DNA of 46,222 nt, taken from the NCBI GenBank assembly GCA_021791715.1, contig JAJYWB010000048.1, positions 1 to 46,222 of the forward strand. Reading direction: 5' to 3'. The first letter of the stretch is position 1, and each line of letters opens with the position of its first letter. Under the pieces are notes generated by a model that did not search any database, was not told the origin of the DNA, and worked only from the letters and a program-made list of their open reading frames with translations. Of the stretch, positions 42,407 to 46,222 are shown piece by piece. The translations under genes were made by a program, and so were the position numbers. This DNA comes from Planctomycetota bacterium (GTDB taxonomy: Bacteria; Planctomycetota; Planctomycetia; Isosphaerales; Isosphaeraceae).

Positions 42407-42999
42407 TAAAATTCAATACCTCTTTGTGCCTTGATTCCAAGTTTGTAAGGATGTTTAATTGGGACGACCTCGGAGACGAGATCGGCGGTTTCGACGATCG
42501 CCGCCGGAGCGCCCCGCCCGGTGAGAACGACGTGAAGCCGAGGGTCGCGCGCCTTCAGCAGCTCGACGACCGGCGCCGGATCGAGATAACCCAGCTTCAT
42601 CACCACGTTGATCTCGTCCAAAATCACCATATCATATTTGCCCGAGAGAATCGCTTCTTTTCCCGTCTCCCAGATTTTCAGCGTCGTCGCGATATCCTGC
42701 GCGGGGTTCTTGGTGTCCCAGGTGAAACCGTCTCCCATCGGCCTGATCTCGATCTCGGGAAAGAGCCGATCGGCGAATTTCTTCTCGCCCGTCTTCCATT
42801 TTCCCTTGATGAACTGAACCATGAAAATCTTCAGTCCGCTCCCGAGCGCGCGGAACGCGAGGCCGAGCGCCGCGGTCGTTTTGCCCTTGCCGTCGCCGGT
42901 GTAAACGATCACGAGCCCGCGCCGCTTCTTGGGCTCGGGAGGCGCCGCGGAATCCTCCGATTCGGCGTTTTCGATTGGATTAGTCTCATTATCATTCAT
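42406..42999 (-). CDS. cobO: Cob(I)yrinic acid a,c-diamide adenosyltransferase
   Basis: 197 residues, the usual length for CobO/BtuR. It attaches the 5'-deoxyadenosyl group from ATP to reduced cobalt of corrinoids, in the cytoplasm. The modified P-loop is at residues 34-42 (TGDGKGKTT). Other family blocks are FMVQFIKGKWKTGE, DMVILDEINVVMKLGYLD and VVLTGRGAPAAIVETADLVS. An N-terminal acidic tail of about 25 residues is added. The gene lies 72 bases after the cobaltochelatase gene and overlaps the ferredoxin gene by one base, forming a three-gene cobalt/corrin module. No cobalamin riboswitch pattern was found upstream. Confidence 0.94.
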   Translation of the reverse strand: MNDNETNPIENAESEDSAAPPEPKKRRGLVIVYTGDGKGKTTAALGLAFRALGSGLKIFMVQFIKGKWKTGEKKFADRLFPEIEIRPMGDGFTWDTKNPAQDIATTLKIWETGKEAILSGKYDMVILDEINVVMKLGYLDPAPVVELLKARDPRLHVVLTGRGAPAAIVETADLVSEVVPIKHPYKLGIKAQRGIEF

Positions 43000-43071
43000 G
43001 CTTTGATGAACTCCCGGTTGGCGTGCCGATTGAGAATATGTTTTGGATTATGATGCGTTTAGGCGAACGAA

Positions 43072-45165
43072 TCAGCTCGCGCGATCGAGCAGCGCGGCGC
43101 GGACGGCTTGTGAGAGTTTCGCTCCTTCGAGGCCGTCGAGCGAACGATACCGCGCGTGCGGCCCCCACGCTTCGGCGAGCCGGCGCGATCGACCGAGCCG
43201 GACGACTCCCGTCTCGGTGTCGACGATCAATCCCGCGATCCCCGATTGTCCCAAAATCCGAGCACGATCGAGAGCGTCGGCGAACGGATCGCCCCCCGCT
43301 TCGAGCGGAACGTTCCCTCGGCCGTCGGTGAGGACGACGACGAGCGGATCGATCCCGCGCGATTTCCGCCGCGTTCGAGCGATCAGATCGGTCGCCGCCG
43401 CGAGCCCCCGAGCCAGCGGTGTCGCTCCTCCGATCGGCAGTTCCGCTAGCCTCCGAGCCGCCACCCGCACGCTTCGCGTCGGCGCGAGAGCCACCTTCGC
43501 CTCCGAACCGCCGAACGTGATCAACCCCACCTGATCGCGCGCCTGATACGCGTCGACCAAAAGTGAAAGGATCGTCCCCTTCGTTTGCGTCATCCGCTTT
43601 TGAGCCCCCATCGATCGACTCGCGTCGACGACGAAAAGGATCAACCGCCTGGGGGAACACGATCGCCGTTTCGCCATTAAGTCGACCGTTTCGACACGTA
43701 AAGGTTCGATTTTGTCATTTATGTTCAATCGTCCACGAGCAATCTGATTCGGCGCGGCGGCTCGAATCGTCGCGGTCGTCGCGAGCTCGAACGAACCCCC
43801 TGTGTAAGGCTCCGCACGGCAGTAACGCCCGCGCCTCGAGGCCGCTCCCCCCTCCCCTTTCCGCGGCGATCGACCCGAACTCGCTCGCCGCCTACGCCGT
43901 TCCGGATCTTGATATCGATCGATCCTGATCCCGTGAATCTCCCCCGCGGCGAACGATTCGGCCTCGCTCGCCAAGTCAAAATCCCCCTCGGTCGGCTCGG
44001 CCGAAGAATCTCCGGGACGATTATCGAATTCATTCGTGAAATTATCAGGATGTGAAGAATCTTTTGCGCTCATCGCGGTCGAAGTTTTCGGTCGATTCGA
44101 TCCCGGTCGTTTCGAGGGGGGATGCGTTTCGGGCTCGCGATCGGCTCGCGATCGATCGTCTTGGGAGCGGTCGTGACGATCGGGGTCGGGGTCGGGGTTG
44201 GGCCGATCGTTCCGCGTGCGGCGATGCGCGAGCGCGAGTTCCGAAACGAGATCGACGTCGGCGAGCGTCGCGACGGTCCTTCCTTCGTAAGCCGCGAGCG
44301 CCGCGGCGGCCTTGTAAATCGTCAGGTCGGCGCGCATACCGTCGGCGCCTTCGCGAGCGCAAAGGTTGCAGATCGAGCCGAGGACATCTTCGGGAACGAC
44401 GACCGATGGGAGTAGCTCGCGCGCCTTGGCGATCCGTTCACCCTCGAGCCGATCGGCCTCGGCCCAATGTGATCGAAACGCGGCGGGATCGGCTTCGAAC
44501 GCGAGCCTACGCCGCACCACCTCGGAGCGAACCAGGGGATCGTGAAGCGGATCGACATCGACTAAGAGCCCGAATCGATCGAGCAACTGAGGCCGCAGCT
44601 CGCCTTCCTCGGGATTCATCGTTCCCACAAGTAAAAAGCGTGCGGGATGGCGGAACGTCAATCCCTCGCGTTCGACATGATTGACTCCCATCGCCGCGGC
44701 GTCGAGCAGCAGATCGACAAGATGATCGTCAAGTAAGTTAACTTCATCGATATAAAGGATGCCGCGATGAGCCGACGCGAGCAATCCGGGCTCGAACAGC
44801 CGATCGCCGTGTTTGATCGCGCGTTCGATGTTCAGGCTGCCTACGACTCGATCGTCGGTGGCGCCGACGGGGAGATTGACGATTCGGATCGGTGATCGGA
44901 CGAGCCGAGACGAATCAGCGAGCGGCGCCCCGGGGATCTCTTCTCCGGGAGCGCGGCGGAACGGGTCGTTTTCGTGGACCTCGATTTCGGGGAGAATCGC
45001 CGCGAGCGCGCGGACCGCGGTGCTTTTGGCGGCGCCTTTCGACCCTCGGATCAGCACGCCGCCGAGCCCGTTGTGAATCGCGGCCAAAATCAACGCCCGC
45101 TTCATCGAGGCCTGGCCGACGAGCGCCGAGAACGGATAAATCGATTCGCCGAACGTTCCCCGCAT
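43072..45165 (-). CDS. Putative cobaltochelatase / Mg-chelatase-like subunit, fused ChlI-ChlD (AAA+ and VWA)
   Basis: 697 residues from the ATG at 45165, which has GGGAG five to six bases before it; the longer frame to 45282 adds an unrelated Arg/Ser-rich stretch. Residues 1-320 are an AAA+ motor: Walker A GSKGAAKS (about 41-48), Walker B LYIDEVNLLDD (about 137-147), GTMNPEEGELRPQLLDRFGL. Residues about 325-480 are a long Asp/Arg/Pro/Ser-rich linker. The C-terminal VWA domain (about 500-697) has the MIDAS motif Asp514-x-Ser516-x-Ser518 (VDASRSMG) and GGATPLARG. This is the TIGR02442-like fused type that, with CobN, inserts cobalt into the corrin ring using ATP. The neighbours CobO and ferredoxin favour cobalt over magnesium. 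No CobN gene is in the window. Confidence 0.9.
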   Translation of the reverse strand: MRGTFGESIYPFSALVGQASMKRALILAAIHNGLGGVLIRGSKGAAKSTAVRALAAILPEIEVHENDPFRRAPGEEIPGAPLADSSRLVRSPIRIVNLPVGATDDRVVGSLNIERAIKHGDRLFEPGLLASAHRGILYIDEVNLLDDHLVDLLLDAAAMGVNHVEREGLTFRHPARFLLVGTMNPEEGELRPQLLDRFGLLVDVDPLHDPLVRSEVVRRRLAFEADPAAFRSHWAEADRLEGERIAKARELLPSVVVPEDVLGSICNLCAREGADGMRADLTIYKAAAALAAYEGRTVATLADVDLVSELALAHRRTRNDRPNPDPDPDRHDRSQDDRSRADREPETHPPSKRPGSNRPKTSTAMSAKDSSHPDNFTNEFDNRPGDSSAEPTEGDFDLASEAESFAAGEIHGIRIDRYQDPERRRRRASSGRSPRKGEGGAASRRGRYCRAEPYTGGSFELATTATIRAAAPNQIARGRLNINDKIEPLRVETVDLMAKRRSCSPRRLILFVVDASRSMGAQKRMTQTKGTILSLLVDAYQARDQVGLITFGGSEAKVALAPTRSVRVAARRLAELPIGGATPLARGLAAATDLIARTRRKSRGIDPLVVVLTDGRGNVPLEAGGDPFADALDRARILGQSGIAGLIVDTETGVVRLGRSRRLAEAWGPHARYRSLDGLEGAKLSQAVRAALLDRAS

Positions 45166-45332
45166 CGAATCTCCCTGAATCAACTGAGCCGACGGGCGGC
45201 TTTCAACTCGATCGGATCGCCGGCGAGTCGCCGCGCCGATCGAACCGCAAAGTTTGAACGATACGAAGAGCGACGGTCGCAAGGCAAGTGCGATTGAGCG
45301 ATTCGGGACGACGCGAAGTTTTTCATCATCGG

Positions 45333-45350
45333 ATTCGAAAATATTCGAAT
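45333..45350. promoter_or_regulatory. Inverted repeat upstream of the cobaltochelatase gene
   Basis: ATTCGAA (45333-45339) and TTCGAAT (45344-45350) are perfect 7-bp arms with a 4-base loop, flanked by partly complementary CGG and CCG. It lies about 170 bases upstream of the chelatase ATG and could be an operator. The rest of 45166-45462 shows no gene. Confidence 0.3.
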
Positions 45351-45462
45351 TTCCGATTCGTTATGTAATTGATTAATAATTACTGATGTGGATTGTCGAG
45401 TTTAGCCGTTTGTCGTGGCGTCTTCGAAATCCCTCGAACGTCGTCTTCGGGCGACGCTTAAT

Positions 45463-45879
45463 AACGCATTTTCCAAACGCATTTTCCAGACAACGCATTT
45501 TCCAGAAACGCATTTTCCAGACACCCAAAAACGCATTTTCCAGACACCCAAAAACACATTTTCCAACGCATTTTCCAGACACCCAATGTTTGACCGCCTC
45601 CGAAAACGTATTTTCCAGACACCCAAAGTTTGACCGCCTCCGAAACTCCGCCATTAAACGCATTTTCCAGACACCCAAAGTTTGACCGCCTCCGAAACTC
45701 CGCCATTAAACGCATTTTCCAGACACCCAAAGTTTGACCGCCTCCGAAACTCCGCCATTAAATTATGAACGCATTTTCCAGACACCCAAAGTTTGACCGC
45801 CTCCGAAACTCCGCCATTTGAACGCATTTTCCAGACACCCAAAGTTTGACCGCCTCCGAAAATCCGCCATTAAATTATG
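45463..45879. repeat. Tandem array with units of increasing length, up to 52-59 bp
   Basis: Each unit begins AACGCATTTTCC (one has ACACATT, one ACGTATT). Starts are at 45463, 45476, 45492, 45507, 45530, 45553, 45565, 45605, 45657, 45709, 45768 and 45821, giving steps of 13, 16, 15, 23, 23, 12, 40, 52, 52, 59 and 53. The full unit continues CAGACACCCAAAGTTTGACC, then GCCTCCGAAACTCCGCCATT. Short units are truncations of the full one at their right end. Open frames across it (V-W-K-M-R type) are artefacts. Confidence 0.85.
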
Positions 45880-46118
45880 TAACCCCTTGACTGATAATGG
45901 TTTAGCCCTTAGACCGCCCTTCGGGCCGGCGATATTCATACGTCGCTACGCTCGGTTAACCCGACAAAATTGGAATCGACCCGCACGACATCATTGACTC
46001 CCCGCATCAAATTGATACTGTTGTTCATCAGAAGCGGTCCGTTACACACCCGAGATCGTCGAACCCTCGTTCTTCAACCTCGGATTCGATCGAGTAACAC
46101 CCAATCGAGGAGATCAAC

Positions 46119-46222
46119 ATGCCTTCGCGCCCTCGCAAAGAACTCGTCGACCCGTCCCAAATCGGCGTCTACCACTGCACATCCCGTTGCGTCCGCCGAG
46201 CCTTCCTTTGCGGATTCGATAA
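46119..46222 (+). CDS. RAYT/IS200-like transposase, 5' part only
   Basis: The frame runs 34 codons to the window end without a stop. It begins MPSRPRKELVDPSQIGVYHC and continues TSRCVRRAFLCGFD, the N-terminus of a common planctomycete Y1 (REP-associated tyrosine) transposase family. The HUH and tyrosine motifs would lie beyond the window. GAGGAG (46107-46112) precedes the ATG by six bases. Upstream, 45880-46118 holds a small hairpin (GCCC TTC GGGC, 45916-45926) and nothing else that I can name. The gene's position next to one tandem array, and the window's three clusters of palindromic repeats, fit the known association of RAYT genes with REP elements. Confidence 0.75.
   Translation, partial: MPSRPRKELVDPSQIGVYHCTSRCVRRAFLCGFD

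Noticed and set aside
45166..45282. 39-residue N-terminal extension of the cobaltochelatase subunit
   Set aside because: The ATG at 45165 has a good ribosome binding site and starts directly before the AAA+ domain.
43000..45462. Cobalamin riboswitch upstream of the cobalt/corrin genes
   Set aside because: I looked for a B12-box-like pattern upstream of the chelatase and CobO genes and found none.
45373..45842. Several open frames on both strands with V-W-K-M-R or F-Q-T-P-K repeats
   Set aside because: They are translations of the truncated and full AACGCATTTTCC units.

Overview
The window comes from a bacterium of the phylum Planctomycetota. Several things point that way: the 974-residue fusion of a membrane-bound dehydrogenase domain, HEAT repeats and a haem-binding domain (the Pirellula/Verrucomicrobium type); a PEP-CTERM protein; a giant secreted protein with a LEPR-XLL-like N-terminus; a CRTAC1/UnbV protein paired with a multihaem cytochrome; a truncated RAYT-type transposase of a planctomycete type; and intergenic repeats that translate as G-E-P-P-G-E-P. 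GC content looks to be between 55 and 60 percent by eye. I would not name a genus.

Layout. 1-390 is the 3' end of an unknown gene, followed by a terminator. 603-3527 is the dehydrogenase/haem protein. 3769-10347 is a copper/silver (Cus-type) efflux locus: a small Cys-rich exported protein, a CusB-like adaptor with extra metal-binding modules, and a CusA-like permease with an unusual insertion of about 260 residues. 10637-16194 holds two exported surface or matrix proteins. 16330-28295, all on the minus strand, is a second RND efflux locus. It has two tandem paralogous permeases, one lipoprotein adaptor, a terminator, then two tandem paralogous TolC-like channels, and is driven by a consensus sigma-70 promoter at 28378-28405. 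28691-30802 is a divergent carbon-starvation (CstA) peptide transporter.

30844-31598 is the first of three composite repeat clusters. 31788-36676 (minus) encodes a five-haem, TPR-containing membrane cytochrome translationally coupled to a CRTAC1/UnbV lipoprotein. 36997-37422 is probably a small exported protein. 37678-38340 is the second repeat cluster. 38481-40369 (minus) is an AlkP-superfamily phosphohydrolase with a stand-alone acyl carrier protein. 40603-41364 is a Wza-like polysaccharide export lipoprotein. 41410-41852 is the third repeat cluster. 41960-45165 (minus) is a cobalamin module: a ChlI/ChlD-fused cobaltochelatase subunit, the CobO adenosyltransferase and a thioredoxin-like [2Fe-2S] ferredoxin. 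45463-45879 is a nested tandem array, and 46119 onward is the start of a RAYT transposase cut by the window end.

The observations I rate highest are two. First, the duplicated RND permeases differ exactly at the TM4 proton-relay aspartates (one has V-D-M, the other E-G-T), which suggests a heteromeric pump with a specialised or inactive subunit. Second, three repeat clusters share one polar architecture (a 40-bp head hairpin, direct GGGAGGGCGAACCTCC cores, an AT-rich spacer, inverted cores). This looks like a BIME-type family, and a RAYT gene lies in the same window.
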